A stretch of 64,000 nt of DNA from Hofstenia miamia. Taxonomy: Eukaryota > Xenacoelomorpha > Acoela. Position 1 is the stretch's first letter, and every line of letters starts with the position of its first letter. Positions 1 through 12,016 of the stretch are shown in pieces. The translations under genes were made by a program, and so were the position numbers. The stretch spans positions 1,552,321 through 1,616,320 of the forward strand of contig SCFE01000004.1 in assembly GCA_004352715.1 (NCBI GenBank), given 5' to 3'. The notes beneath the pieces are model-generated. The model ran no database searches, was not told the DNA's origin, and saw only the letters and a program-made list of their open reading frames with translations.

Positions 1-600
1 AACTGGGTGAAGAAGCATATAGACAGAAGAGTAGAAGTAAGTGATAAGTGTAGGCTATGTAAGAAAGAGGCGGAGACAGTAGATCATCTGATAGCAGGGT
101 GTGAGAAGTTGGCACAGAATGAGTATAAGTTCAGGCATGACAAGGTGGGAAGAATGGTACACTGGAGTTTGAGCAGGCAGCATGGGTTAGAAGCAGGAGA
201 CAAGTGGTATGAGCACAAGCCACAGGGCGTCATAGAAAATGAGAAGGTTAAGATACTGTGGGACTTCAACATACAGACGAGCAAAGTGATAGAAGCACGG
301 AGGCCAGACTTAGTAGTGGTAGACAAAGAGAAAAGAGTAGGAACAGTGATAGACATAGCAGTACCAAAAGACAGAAATGTAGAAAGCAAGGAGAAAGAGA
401 AGATAGACAAGTACAGGGAGTTAGCAGAGGAAATAGAAAGGCTGTGGAAGTTAAAGAAGGTTGAAGTAGTCCCGGTAGTTGTAGGAGCACTAGGAGCAGT
501 GAGTAAGAAGCATAAAAGATACTTGGAGGAGTTGGGAGTACCAAAGTGGGGAGGAGTAGTAGCACAGAAGGCAGCGTTGTTAGGAACAGCTTTTAAGTAA
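1..600 (+). CDS. R2-type LINE ORF, C-terminal part (zinc knuckle plus RLE endonuclease), 5' partial
   Basis: Open from the first base of the window to a TAA at 598-600, so the start lies outside. Counting from base 7, residues 15-32 form a C-x2-C-x8-H-x4-C zinc knuckle (CRLC...H...C). Residues 98-116 carry the restriction-like endonuclease signature RRPD followed by a second Asp in VIDIAVP, i.e. a PD-(D/E)xK-type core. Order and spacing are those of the C-terminus of R2-clade non-LTR retrotransposons, whose endonuclease nicks the target for target-primed reverse transcription. The RT domain must lie upstream. The coding strand is purine-rich and more GC-rich than its AT-rich surroundings. The frame is intact over 200 codons. 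No recognisable 3' UTR follows: the minus-strand LINE begins at the stop codon. Family call is confident; activity unknown. Confidence 0.85.
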   Translation, partial: NWVKKHIDRRVEVSDKCRLCKKEAETVDHLIAGCEKLAQNEYKFRHDKVGRMVHWSLSRQHGLEAGDKWYEHKPQGVIENEKVKILWDFNIQTSKVIEARRPDLVVVDKEKRVGTVIDIAVPKDRNVESKEKEKIDKYRELAEEIERLWKLKKVEVVPVVVGALGAVSKKHKRYLEELGVPKWGGVVAQKAALLGTAFK

Positions 601-1327
601 TTATCAAGAAAAGAAATTGATTGTCGGCCATATTTATGCTTAAATAAAATTAAAGCTGCATGTAATTGTACTTGATATAGCGTGGATAATATATCATACT
701 TTCGTCTGTATTCATTAACATGCTTACGTGCAACATTTAATTTTTTAATGACCAATTAAAGCTTTTGACAATAAATAGCGGCTTTTTTTATTAAAATGAA
801 TAAATATAAATGAACAATAATGTAGTTGCGATAAGTAAAATGCATGCAATAGCTGAATGTGATAATCTGGCCCTAAATTTCTGAGGTGGTATAAGTATCT
901 AACGCCAGAAGCCATTTTATGTATCTTTTTTAAGAGAAATTTATCGAATTTTAAATTATTGGTTGACTTGAATGTGCAATAATTTTTCGAATAATTTACT
1001 AAATGGGTGTGATATTGATATTGACCTATAATTTTTAGCAATGAGGGGATCTCCGTTTTTATACAAAGGTGTTATGTTTGACTTTTTCATTATCTCCGGA
1101 AATTCGATTTCAACTATACATTGATTAAACGCAAATGATAGATGTTCGCCAAATATATGAAAGAATTTCTTTTTACAATAAATGAGTGGAACCTAAAGAT
1201 TTATTAACGTCTAAATTTTGTACAATAGTTTCTAATTCTCTTAAGGTAGACATGATAAATTGAAACGTTGACTTACAATGTGATTGCCTAAGTTCTGATA
1301 GAGAAGGTTTAGGAAAATTGAAGTTAC

Positions 1328-2130
1328 CTAATTCTTTAAATGTCTGATTTAAATGATTTAGTATCTTTTTTATCGGTAAATATTTTACTATCAACATAAA
1401 TTTCTGAAATTCCTTATTGAGCCCATTCGATTTTCCAGTAAAACGGTTTAGAAATTTCCACTTTTGTTTAAAAGAATTTAAATTTTCAAAAAATTGACGT
1501 TGTTTTAAAGCTAAATTTTTAGCGCGTACGTCCTTAATTAATTTCTTTGACCTTTCGTAATTCGTCCAATTTATTTCGGTCGGATTAGCTTTAGCTAGTT
1601 CAAAAAGTTTCTGCTTTATGTTTACGGTATTCTTAATTACTTGATTATCAGTCGTGCTTAAATTAAATCGACATGATTTATTAACACTTGGTGGGTTTTC
1701 AGCGGTACTACTTTGTTTAGGGCTTGATNCTAATTCTTTAAATGTCTGATTTAAATGATTTAGTATCTTTTTTATCGGTAAATATTTTACTATCAACATA
1801 AATTTCTGAAATTCCTTATTGAGCCCATTCGATTTTCCAGTAAAACGGTTTAGAAATTTCCACTTTTGTTTAAAAGAATTTAAATTTTCAAAAAATTGAC
1901 GTTGTTTTAAAGCTAAATTTTTAGCGCGTACGTCCTTAATTAATTTCTTTGACCTTTCGTAATTCGTCCAATTTATTTCGGTCGGATTAGCTTTAGCTAG
2001 TTCAAAAAGTTTCTGCTTTATGTTTACGGTATTCTTAATTACTTGATTATCAGTCGTGCTTAAATTAAATCGACATGATTTATTAACACTTGGTGGGTTT
2101 TCAGCGGTACTACTTTGTTTAGGGCTTGAT
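1328..2130. repeat. 401-bp exact direct duplication around a single N (assembly artefact)
   Basis: Bases 1328-1728 and 1730-2130 agree throughout as far as I can read, separated by one N at 1729. It falls inside the ORF2 linker/RT junction, which is single-copy in the other LINE. Best explained by overlapping contig ends that were not merged. Confidence 0.85.
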
Positions 2131-2976
2131 TGATCTGTGCCGCGATGTAATTTAGCATGTGGGAACCAGAATTTAGAGTAAAAATATAGTTGAATGGAAT
2201 ATTTTTAAGTAAATTTTCCATGATCTCATCTAAATAATTTTTGAAATCCCTAGAAAAGATTGTTTTAAATTTAGGAAGTTTAACCTGAATCTTACTAGTA
2301 TAAATACAGAGTGCGTGATTCAAGGATATAAGTATTATATATAGTTTCCGAATTGGATAAAAAAATAATCAATTAATGTCGTTAATTGAGTAGGAGTTTG
2401 AGTGTTGATTATTTTTAAATTATAAATAGCGCATTATTCTTTCAATGATTTTTTTTCATAAAAATTGAAATAGTTGATGTTAAAGTCACCTAATATGTTT
2501 AGTGAGTAGTTATTGCTCGGAATATCTGAAATTTCATTGCATTTATATTTTATATACTCTACAAAAAATTTCTTATTTGGATTATAAGTGACATTAATTA
2601 ATTCATTTTCTGAAGAATTTGTAGGTGATTTAATTTCGATCCATAATGATTCAAAAACACAATGATCTGATTCAAATTCTTTCTTACGTATTGGATTTAA
2701 AACTTTTAGTACAATTAGCATGGGACCACCACCTCTACTATCCCTATTTTTAACAAAAACATTATATTTTTCGAGGTCTGGTTTGAACAAATTTGGATTG
2801 ATATCATTGTTTAACCAAGTTTCTGTAATAGAAAAAATTGAATGTGAGCCAAATTGAAATGCAATTTTAAGAAAATTATTTCTATTTGAATTCATACTTC
2901 TGGCGTTTAGATAAATATATTTAAAATTATTTTTATAACGATTCTGCAAATTCTCAAGATTACATTCATCTAAAAT

Positions 2977-3003
2977 TGGGCCAGGATTTAATTTTACATC
3001 TCA
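2977..3003 (-). other. degenerate 2A-like ribosome-skipping motif (DVKLNPGP)
   Basis: On the minus strand 3000-2977 reads DVKLNPGP, directly before the AP endonuclease and after a hydrophobic leader, the same place as the intact motif of the plus-strand copy at 24,571. The canonical Glu of DxExNPGP is Lys here and the preceding Gly codon is TGA, so it is a decayed form. Confidence 0.7.
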
Positions 3004-3226
3004 TGCTAAGATAATTAAATGATTAAAAAAGTAGTCATAAATGAAAGTAAGAAACGATTTACAACATTTAAGTGATATTTCATAGTAGTGTTGACAACAC
3101 AGTTTGTTTGCATGTGGGCGTGGTTGTCTCATGTGTATATAATATAGTTTTACATTTTTAAGTAGCAATACAAATATAAACAATACATTCCAAAAGCTTA
3201 CCTTGTTCATTGGATATGTTCATTGG

Positions 3227-3259
<33 letters not shown>

Positions 3260-3262
3260 TAA
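3227..3262. repeat. (ATA/TAA)n microsatellite at LINE 5' end
   Basis: About twelve trinucleotide units directly upstream of the minus-strand ORF2 leader. The plus-strand LINE also starts in such an array. Confidence 0.95.
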
Positions 3263-4731
3263 TAATTATCTTAACATGAGAAATATTGCCAAAACAGAAT
3301 ACTATGTATTACATCTCATTATTGAAAGCTTATGAGAAAAATCCAAGAGATGGATCACATTAACATGACTTCATAAGCAGTCTAGTAGGGCCGCCCAACT
3401 AGGGTATTTCTGATATCCATGCTCTCCGAAAGAGGTTCATAGTTACCCATGCTTACCAATACCTTGAGAAAACTCCAATATTCGTTGATTCAATTTAGAA
3501 CAACTAGTTTGATTTATGGGGAAGCTAATGTTGCTGCCCATCTTATTAAATGCATAACTGTACTCATTCGATATCCGTAATTAGTATACTCATACCCAAT
3601 CTTACTAAGTCCAACTCAGTTATTACTGCAAATATATGTTGATTCAAACTTCAATTTTCAAATAGTTTCAAATTAGGTTTAAGGAAAAAGGCTTTAGAAC
3701 TATTAATGCATTTAAAGAACAGAATGTAAATACTGTAGAGTGCTTTAATACTTAAATAGCCTCATTTTGTACTACAGATTAACCATCAGTTATGTGGGGC
3801 AGTACCGGCTTTAAGGAGGCCAAGGGGAGAATTTTATGGGCATCGCGATAGGCAATTATTACAGACACGTTTTAAGCAAATTTAAGAAAAGTTATATTGA
3901 ATCTTTCAAAATATGAATTCAACAATTATATTGCTAGTTGCATTTGTACATTGGGATATATACTTTAATATGTACACTATGATTTAAAACAAATAAGGCT
4001 CTTTTCGTGTTTAACATTGTAATTAAAAGATATTTGTGATCTACCATATACAGAGAAGAATGGTTAATTGGTTTGTAACGGCTATCAATTAAGATTGATG
4101 CATAGGCGGAGCAAGGGGGAGCGAACGGAACCATGTCCCACTCTCCAATTTTTTGGCTGCACCATTGGATTGATGTAGCATGAAATTTAGAATTTAGTAA
4201 ATATCTTTAGTAAAATTAGAACTATATATAAATACGTGGTAAATAACAAATATGTTTTAATTCAATTAGATTTCAAAAAACAAAAACAGTAATTGATAAA
4301 TGTATTACCTTTTAGACATATAATATAGCTATTTGTTCTATCTTTTCCTTTTATGTATATCACGTTATCTGCAGTTGCTTCAATTTTTCTTGCAATCTAA
4401 GATTTGATTAAGTTATAAAATATTCACACTATATTAAGTACAATGATTCTCTTTAAAGTAACTAAAGGATATCTTAAAGTATTAGATGGTTTTCAAAACA
4501 CTGATTTGCTTCAAGGTTTCTTAAAGATAATTTAAAGTTTAACATTGTTTTCCAAAGCTTAAGTTTCTTTAAAATACTAAATGATCTCTAAAAATGTATA
4601 ATTGCATACTATGTTTGTAATATCTTCAAGTTCCAATGTATGCACTTCCTGAAATCACTTTTTTGATTTAGTACCAATAGCTTAAATTGTTGGAGTGCAA
4701 CCATATACGATGATCTATAATTATATTTTCG

Positions 4732-4773
<42 letters not shown>

Positions 4774-5888
4774 CAAGCTATATAATTTTCCAACTTAGAG
4801 CATATTCAAACACTGATCTATGTATTTTTACAATAACTAAATAAGGTCACGCACCTACATTATAATAATAGGACTTGTTAACATGACTTTACTTACATGC
4901 GTATTCCTTCCTAAAATTCCTTCCTAAAGATAAATATATATACTTTCTAATAAAGTTTGTAACGAAAACTAATTCTACAAAAGTATTTTTTGCTATGCAA
5001 GTAAGGACTATTCCTTCAGCATTTGACCAAATCACTTGTGAAAAGACGTTCGCTTGGCAATACCAACCTTTACATTTAATGTTATGTAAAATTTGTTTGT
5101 GTTTTATTTGAATTTTTAGTAGTTAACTACGTGTATTTGAGCAATTTGTATTTAAAATAAGGAAAGAAATTGCAACCAGTAAATTGAAGATAAAAGATTA
5201 AATTAAATTTAAAACCTTGTTTATTTATAAGAAACTTTTAAGTGTCTACATCCCATCATTAATAAAACTATAAGCATTAACTTATTCAAAACCATAAGAA
5301 TTTAGTACAAAATTCAAGAAAGCAAAACATTTCTGAAAATTAGAAATCTTGCTCTATTAAAACTCGTCCCTACCAATCGCGTTTAAATTACTGTAATTCG
5401 GACCGTTTGTATTATCCAAACCAAAGATTTTTTAAATTTTCAGTCTTCAATACCAACGTTGAGTATGTTAGAAATTCATAATAACATTTTCACATTGAAT
5501 TATATGTGATACTAATGTAGAATTTCAAACTGTAAAATATATTTTCACCACAATGCTTATAAACTTTATAGTATTTATTAAATTTGGGGTGATATCGTGC
5601 ATTGTTGAGTAATAGTCACTTTCCTTAAAATTTCGGTCCAATTATTCCAATGCCTCTAGTAAACTACTACCCCGCAATGTCCATGTGACATGGGCCATGT
5701 CCATCTGTGAACAGCAATGATATTGTAGAATCATCCTGCTAGCCACCATATAAAAACACTGGTCTCTAACTTATTTTTCTTGTTCTCCCTTATACTACAT
5801 AGCCCGCACGAAATTAGTAAATATTTGGATTCTCAGTCTTACGATTGCATCATTAGTTTATATTGTAGTTGATACACTTAATACGCAC
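3263..5888. other. intergenic, no gene seen
   Basis: AT-rich sequence without a coding-like frame. Holds a (TA)n tract at about 4738-4771. The short frames here are hydrophobic or low-complexity and match nothing I know. Confidence 0.6.
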
Positions 5889-5941
5889 ACCAAATTGTGA
5901 CAGATCACGAGTGACCAATCAAATAAATAACCGTAGCCTAA
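5889..5941. mobile_element. MITE fragment related to the 49,995-50,125 element
   Basis: Contains TGTGACAGATCACG and ACCGTAGCC followed by TAA. Both blocks occur in inverse orientation near an end of the complete 131-bp MITE. One terminus is present; the other is not found. Confidence 0.55.
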
Positions 5942-6217
5942 TAATTTCGGTTATGGAGCAAATCGGGCACAGCAGAACAAGAAGTTGATATTGTATTGAA
6001 AGCTTGCCGCTTTGCAAAAATCATCCATTTATGACAGGATGTTGTTCGTAGATATCATAAGAATATCATAATGTAATTTACACCCTCTTATATTTTTTCT
6101 CACTTGTGCCATTTAAACAGCATTCACAGGTACTTATGAATTGATTTGGACATTCCTTGCATTCACCACCCTGCATACAGGATTCAATGGTAATTTTATT
6201 TTTTGTAGATTCTTCAA

Positions 6218-6260
<43 letters not shown>

Positions 6261-8843
6261 CCGGTTTCGATTCGAAAATCATCATCTGAATACAAAATTT
6301 GTGGGAATAATATTTACAATATACTATACTAAAATTTAATTATGTTTAAATTTTCATGCACTTAGAATAAATTTAATATGCTCATATTACTTTGTGGCGC
6401 CGAGATGGGAAGGGCTGGGTATGGGTGAAAATTTACGAGCCATACCAAGAAATGCATACAATTTGAATCTCTCATAAATATGATATGAACTGAATATAAT
6501 TTGAAAATATTTTTTAGTTATTTGTGCTTCTCAAATATTTTTAAGGCTAACTACGTATAGAGTATTTGCCAATATCCATATTTCCAAAAAATTGTGTTTT
6601 TAATGCATTTTAAACCTACAATTTCTACTATTTTGTTTTTTTGGTTCCATTTTACATGGCTTTTAATAGGTACCTATTTCTAAGCTACATCTTCGAAATA
6701 TGTATCTATTCTTCTCTTAATAGGTAGGCATTTTCAAAACATCATGAAATGAAGTCATCCATTATCTATAGTAGAGAGTGGGATTTCTAAGAGCTTACAT
6801 CCTAATGCGTATATTTCATAACCAAAAATTTGATTAAAATACACGATTATATTCATGGGCGGTCCGCGTATGTGCAAAGATAAACCGTGGTGGGCCGAGT
6901 ATGGGCCAGACGACACAAGCCAATTTAAAACTCTGATTGGCAGATCTTTGATCAGTTACATTTAATAGCAAAAAAATTCATTCCAAATGCAAGAACTATG
7001 TAAAAATTCACATCGAATGAGCTTTAAGTTAAATAGAAGGGGTAGTAAAAGCACGTAACTGCTAAACTTTTAAATAAGCAATTAAATAACAGCCAAACTG
7101 CCTCCAATTTTGCTAAATATTGCTTTCAAATAAGCATCTGTGTATTTTTACTTTTTGATATGCAGGCTCAAATCGATAAAATGAATATTAAATTACGATT
7201 GTTTTGTTTATATTTTTTGCAAAACAAAAGGCTGCGCAATTTTGTAATGTTTTACATGCTGCCATGATATTGATATAAGTGTTGAAAATATATGCGATGG
7301 TTTTTTGCAAAAAATATATTTTGGAAGACGCGTGCAGATTGTGAGAGCGGTGTTTTACACCAAAACGCCTTTATAATGAAAAAATTTCAAGAAAATGATC
7401 AAATAAATTCCTTTAAGGATTATATTTGTACAGTTCGCAAGAAATGCAAATTACTAGAATCTGGTGGAATTTATGTCCAGAAAACTGTTGATATCCACAC
7501 TATTTTCGAAATTGAAATGAATCCAAATATTTTCAACGATGAATGGTCACTTATCATTGACATATTTTTATCATGCAATGCATTTGTAGGTGTTACACAT
7601 ATTTAATCACTAGGAGAAATTCTTGTCTTTATTTTAGAACATTTTAAATGCTGTTCGAAACTATGAACATAAATATTTCCATTTACAAAATGAGAAATTA
7701 TTTGATTGCAAAAAATTAAGTTTTATTTGTAAATGGAATGTTAATAATTTTTACATAAAAATTTCAAAATCATTAATGAGAATGGAAATACAAAATTTTG
7801 GCTTGTTTTACGCAAATGCAATTTACTTTTATGGCATATTTGTTTCGATTTGACTATTAAAATTCCTCATTTTACGTTTTTCATAATGGTTATTTAACGA
7901 GAATGAAAGAGTGTCGCATTTTATACAATGTCATTCCTAATTTGGGAATAGCAACATTTGGATATTGCACTTCATATTTCGGCTAATACAAAATTATAAA
8001 AATTATAGANNNNNNNNNNNNNNNNNNNNNGAGAATGAAAGAGTGTCGCATTTTATACAATGTCATTCCTAATTTGGGAATAGCAACATTTGGATATTGC
8101 ACTTCATATTTCGGCTAATACAAAATTATAAAAATTATAGATGCGCTTGGTTTACTAAGCTTATTGTTTATAGTGCTTGAAAAGGCCTTTTTACACATAC
8201 CTATTTTTCTAGGATTTTTCATGTTTAGGTGCATAAATCGACGAAAAATATATAAATAGATGCATATACTTTGCTAATGTACAGTGGCTTTGGAAATCAC
8301 TAATAAAATTTGTACAATAGATTTTGCCCCTAACACCCATAATACCTTTAAGGAGATAATTTTTTATAGGTCGACTATGCTTCTAAAACATGGATATGTC
8401 CTATAAATTAATAGATAATGTAATCTAATGATTATAAAGAAGCTTTTAGTTCAAATATATATTATATTAATCTAGCAGGAATTTCAATTGGAGCATGTTG
8501 CTATTTAACATAAAACTAAATATTTTAGGAAAAGTTGATCATGCTAAGTGAAGAAATTTCAATGCATTTCTTAAAGTTCGATGTAATTGCATACTAATGC
8601 CCCTGTTAATTAACCCCACTGTATTTTACCACAACTGCTTTAGTTACTGATTTGCTGATCACATTTAAAAAAAAATACCTTTAAATGTATGGTGGTTGAC
8701 TGAGTTAAAATAGGCAAGCCTATAGAAATGTAATTTTCTCTGAAGATGTTGAGCGGCTGATATTTTTGAAAGAAGCAGCTCTAAAATATTGTAAAATGGC
8801 ACCATATTGTAATAGATATATTGTGAAATCCATAAATGAATAG
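5942..8843. other. intergenic, no recognised gene
   Basis: Holds (TA)n at 6221-6258 and a 104-codon plus-strand open frame at 7292-7606 with no family I recognise. That frame has only scattered Cys and no clear motif, so I do not call it a gene. Confidence 0.5.
7899..8141. repeat. 111-bp direct duplication around a 21-N gap (assembly artefact)
   Basis: Bases 7899-8009 recur at 8031-8141 after N at 8010-8030. Same pattern as at 1729, 15,652 and 23,212. Confidence 0.8.
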
Positions 8844-9020
8844 ATAAGTTTTGGGTGGTATAGAACTCTTATGGGTATTGCTGAAATTACAGAATTTTTA
8901 TTAAATCAAGGTTCTAAATACATAGTGGTTGGAGATTTTCAGACAGACTTTCTTGAACAACAACTTGAAGTCTACCAACATTCATGTGGCTCAAATTTTT
9001 ACATTTCATCAATCAAATGA
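8844..9020 (+). pseudogene. LINE AP-endonuclease fragment
   Basis: A 58-codon frame opening after TAG and ending in TGA. It reads WYRTLMG, then about 12 residues later FLLNQGSKYIVVGDFQTD. This is the spacing of the YRPP...F...L......IVGDFN.D blocks of LINE AP endonucleases; the Asn of GDFN is Gln here. No flanking endonuclease blocks stay in frame. It is not the family of the two CR1-like copies. Could be chance, but the YR and GDF pairing is characteristic. Confidence 0.45.
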
Positions 9021-9360
9021 TCACAACAACTCAGTTGATCAGTATTTTTGATATTACTAAAAACAATTGCTTGTCACACTGTATATACTATTATGTGCCA
9101 GTCCAGTGGTATTTGAAAAATCGTTATTTTCTTACATTGAAAATTTTTCTATCAAGCAAATTTATGTTGCAAGACTTGTAGTGTAGAAGTTTAATTTATG
9201 CATCTTTGTTGGAGATCTCAATGGCATTAAAATGCTCGTTTTTTGAGAGGTATGCAATGGTTGACTCACTGTACCAAATGAAGATATTCTTGCACTATAC
9301 AATAATATATTCAATTTAAGTAAATTTTTGGAGGATTCCAACCTATTAGGATATTAACCG

Positions 9361-12008
9361 TAAGAGTACAGATTCCCAACTTTCCTTTTCTATTCTAGCA
9401 TCATCATAGTTAGCAATATAGAAAAGCAATAACATAGTGATAGCATAGCATCTAGTCTCACAAAGACAGAACCTCCAAGAGTACCATTTAGACAGAAGCA
9501 ATTTAAAGTAGTATACATTAATGAGGCCAGCATAAGTATGTGAGAAAGCACAAGCATCTGGACTGACACAGGTATAATGCAATTGTAACTACTACAGATA
9601 TGTTCAGCACTGGCAGCATCTAGGATTATGTGGCAATTAGTGCTGAAGGGAAACAACAAAGCTGCTATCAATAGTAACATGAGAATAATCTGGATCAGCT
9701 AAGCCCCAGAACTGAACGGGAGGTCATAAGATGGCTGAGAGTGATCTGCACCTGAATTACATGCTGCTCACTCCCCCTCAGCTCTGTAGAAAGCTTAGCT
9801 GCTCATGACCATCTCTTAATACAAGTGAGAGCAATGAGAACACAAGTTTGCATAAACTAAACTTTTATTAACCACTTGCACACAGTAAGGCCCTATTTAT
9901 ACATGCTAATAAATATGCATCAACAAAACCTGCTGCTAGGCAGAACTAAAATGAATATTGCACAATGACATAAGTGCGGGTAGCTGATCAAACATGGGAA
10001 CTGGAGAGAAAGCATAATTAGTAGCTACAGGAGCCTCTAGCAGTGACGGAAAGAATAACTTATGGCTTTCATCACAGGTGCCAATGCCACACTATTTATC
10101 CAATTAAATTTTTTTTCACTCTGATATAGTTGACAGGTTTTGCTTTGGTTTGCAGCAGAAAAATTTTATTTGTTTAAGTGATGATTTTGTGTTTTTATCA
10201 AATAATTCCAGTCATAGTTCTTGGCAAAATGAATTTTTAAATAAACAGCTGAGACAATGTGATTTTCAATGATTTTTAAGCAATATAGAACAACATATGC
10301 CATCCTGATCTACACCAAAAAGTTGATCTACATTAACACTAACTGCCATTTGCTCAATAACATTCAATGCTTTGATTACCAAGAAGCAACTGTGCAGTGA
10401 GAGGAGTGGTTGAAAGGTGATTTGGACAGTGATGAAGTGAAGGAAACATTGAAGACACTTTTGAATAGTTTTGTGATTACTCAATTTTGCAATAAAAAAT
10501 CTTGCAAACAGTGTGTTGTTTTCTTATCTTACTCAAGGTTATAAAACAACAAGAAACAAAAAATTTTTAAGATTTTTTAAACAATGTAAGCAACATTGGC
10601 ATGAACTATGATTCCAGCAAGCAGTCATATATGAATACTTACTGATTTACTGTAATTTGAAACTAATCTGAGTTAACTTTGACAAAATATAAAATTTGTT
10701 CATTATCTCAGCAGAATTTAAAGTAGGGTTTTCAAGTACTCAGAATGTTAAGAAAAAAGCTTGCAAAACTTCATCTGGAAAACTTGGAAGAGAAATCATC
10801 AAAACTTGAACTCAAATGCAATCAGAAATTCACTCAAAAATACTTTAAAAATTTCATTACTTTTAACTTCAATTTCTTTATCAATCATACTTATTGTAAA
10901 ATAAATGTTTTTCCCTAAAAACTCACAATTAGAAAAAACTCTATCAAATTAAGTATTTTCTTTAAAAATACTTGAATCTGAAATATATAAGCTCAAACTC
11001 AGACTGAGTAACTCAAACATGACTCAAAACCTTGATTCAAATGCCCAAATTTCTGTAACAGATATAACAACCAGATTCAGGTTGGTTTTGATCAAATGAT
11101 TTAAATTTTATGAATTAAATACATGCTTTTCAAACTAAATCAAAAAGGGCTGACAATCTTAATCCTAAAGAACTTTTGCATAGAACAGAGAAGGAAAAAG
11201 TCAAGTATTTCTGCACTCCAGATTATAACTGAAATATACTTAATTTTTTTTATTTTTACTTCTAAGAGAAAACTTACTTTTAGGTTTTCCTGAAGTTTTA
11301 GTAATTTTTTTACTCTAGTTTGCAAAACAATTTCAATTTGAAATCTCATTTATGAACACATCAGCTTTACAGGTTATTTTGATTTTTATCATTGGTTATT
11401 TGTTGGCATTTATTGTTATTATTATTTTAATTCTTATAAAGTGCAGACATTTCCCAGAGGGAAATCTAATTCACAATTACAAAATCAATAATATGCATTT
11501 ACACAAAATTCATTACATCAAACTGATTGATGAAAAGATAGTACTTTACTTTTCTTTTAAATGCCCTAATGCTTGAGGATTGGTGTAATTCACAAGTAGG
11601 GATTGTAATTTCCAGTGGCTTTTGGTCATTTTTAGCAATGGCTTCAGCAAATTTTTTGCATTTTGGGCAGGAAAAAGTTTATTTTCAGCAAACATGTGTA
11701 TTTTGTAATCATAAACTTATAAATTTATATTATACTTTACAAAAACAAGTTTCATGATGGCTTGCCTGAGAATATGAGTGTGGCTGTTCAAAATAGCCAT
11801 TTAACATCAACTGATATACAAGAAGATTTTGAAAAAATTTCCATGTCAAATGGGTCATAAATAAGAGCACCTTTTGCCTTGGAGATAACCATGAAGAAAC
11901 CACATTTTGTTTGCATTCTAGCATCAGTTTTTTGAGCAAAATATCAGGTTTGTTGCATGTCAATCAGTCTTTCTGTTATAAATTCCAAATCATGGCTTGC
12001 ATCAAGCA
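9361..12008. other. no recognised gene in left part of CpG-poor island
   Basis: Short overlapping frames on both strands (for example 9346-9680 minus) are hydrophobic with no motif. 9700-9880 is locally GC-richer. On the minus strand at about 11,730-12,008 there is a coding-like frame that seems to continue at 15,196-15,350 across the transposon insertion. Confidence 0.5.
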
Positions 12009-12016
12009 ATGTATAG
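12009..12016. repeat. left 8-bp target-site duplication ATGTATAG
   Basis: ATGTATAG directly precedes the left TIR and recurs at 15,196-15,203 directly after the right TIR. Confidence 0.85.

Larger units (their letters stand above)
601..3210 (-). pseudogene. LINE ORF2 pseudogene (leader, AP endonuclease, partial RT)
   Basis: Recognised by alignment with the plus-strand ORF2 in this window. The endonuclease (2434-2949) retains YLNARS, TETW, RGGG and GDFN blocks. The linker reads KNIPFNYIFTLNSG against KNIPFERIYTFNNG. RT begins at about 1170 and reads through NITPLYKNGDP and SISHPFSKLFEKLL, then jumps at about 952-962 to FDKFLLKK and MASGVRYLYHLRN, which in the other copy lie some 220 residues further on. 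The missing piece holds RT motif A and the YADD box, so this copy cannot make RT. The junction also changes frame. Other damage: TGA at 3001-3003 just before the 2A motif and several frameshifts. The post-RT part continues to about 604 as a frame resembling the plus copy (LSTLYQV against LSPLYFI). Confidence 0.8.
601..3226 (-). mobile_element. CR1/L2-like LINE copy, 5'- and 3'-truncated with internal deletion
   Basis: Minus-strand relative of the LINE at 23.0-27.6 kb. Reading down from 3210 it has the ORF2 leader, a 2A-like motif, the AP endonuclease, the linker, the start of the RT, then the post-RT region up to about 604. ORF1 is absent and the 5' end abuts an ATT microsatellite. The 3' UTR and tail are absent and the C-terminus abuts the stop codon of the R2-type ORF. 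The single N at 1729 lies between two identical 401-bp blocks, so about 400 bp of its apparent length is an assembly artefact. Confidence 0.85.

Noticed and set aside
84-755. Minus-strand 223-codon frame at the window start
   Set aside because: Its main part is the antisense of the R2-type ORF. Only the section above about 601 is real LINE text.
4738-4771. TA tracts as TATA-type promoters
   Set aside because: Long pure microsatellites with no gene downstream; the same tracts occur in introns and beside transposons.
6157-6339. 60-codon frame with a poly Ile-Tyr run
   Set aside because: Produced by reading through a (TA)n microsatellite.
7292-7606. 104-codon plus-strand frame, briefly considered as a FLYWCH-type zinc finger
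   Set aside because: The Cys spacing loosely fits but the two zinc-binding His are absent and no second block supports it.
9346-9680. Two overlapping minus-strand hydrophobic frames
   Set aside because: Overlap each other in different frames, no motif, and stops are depleted by base composition.
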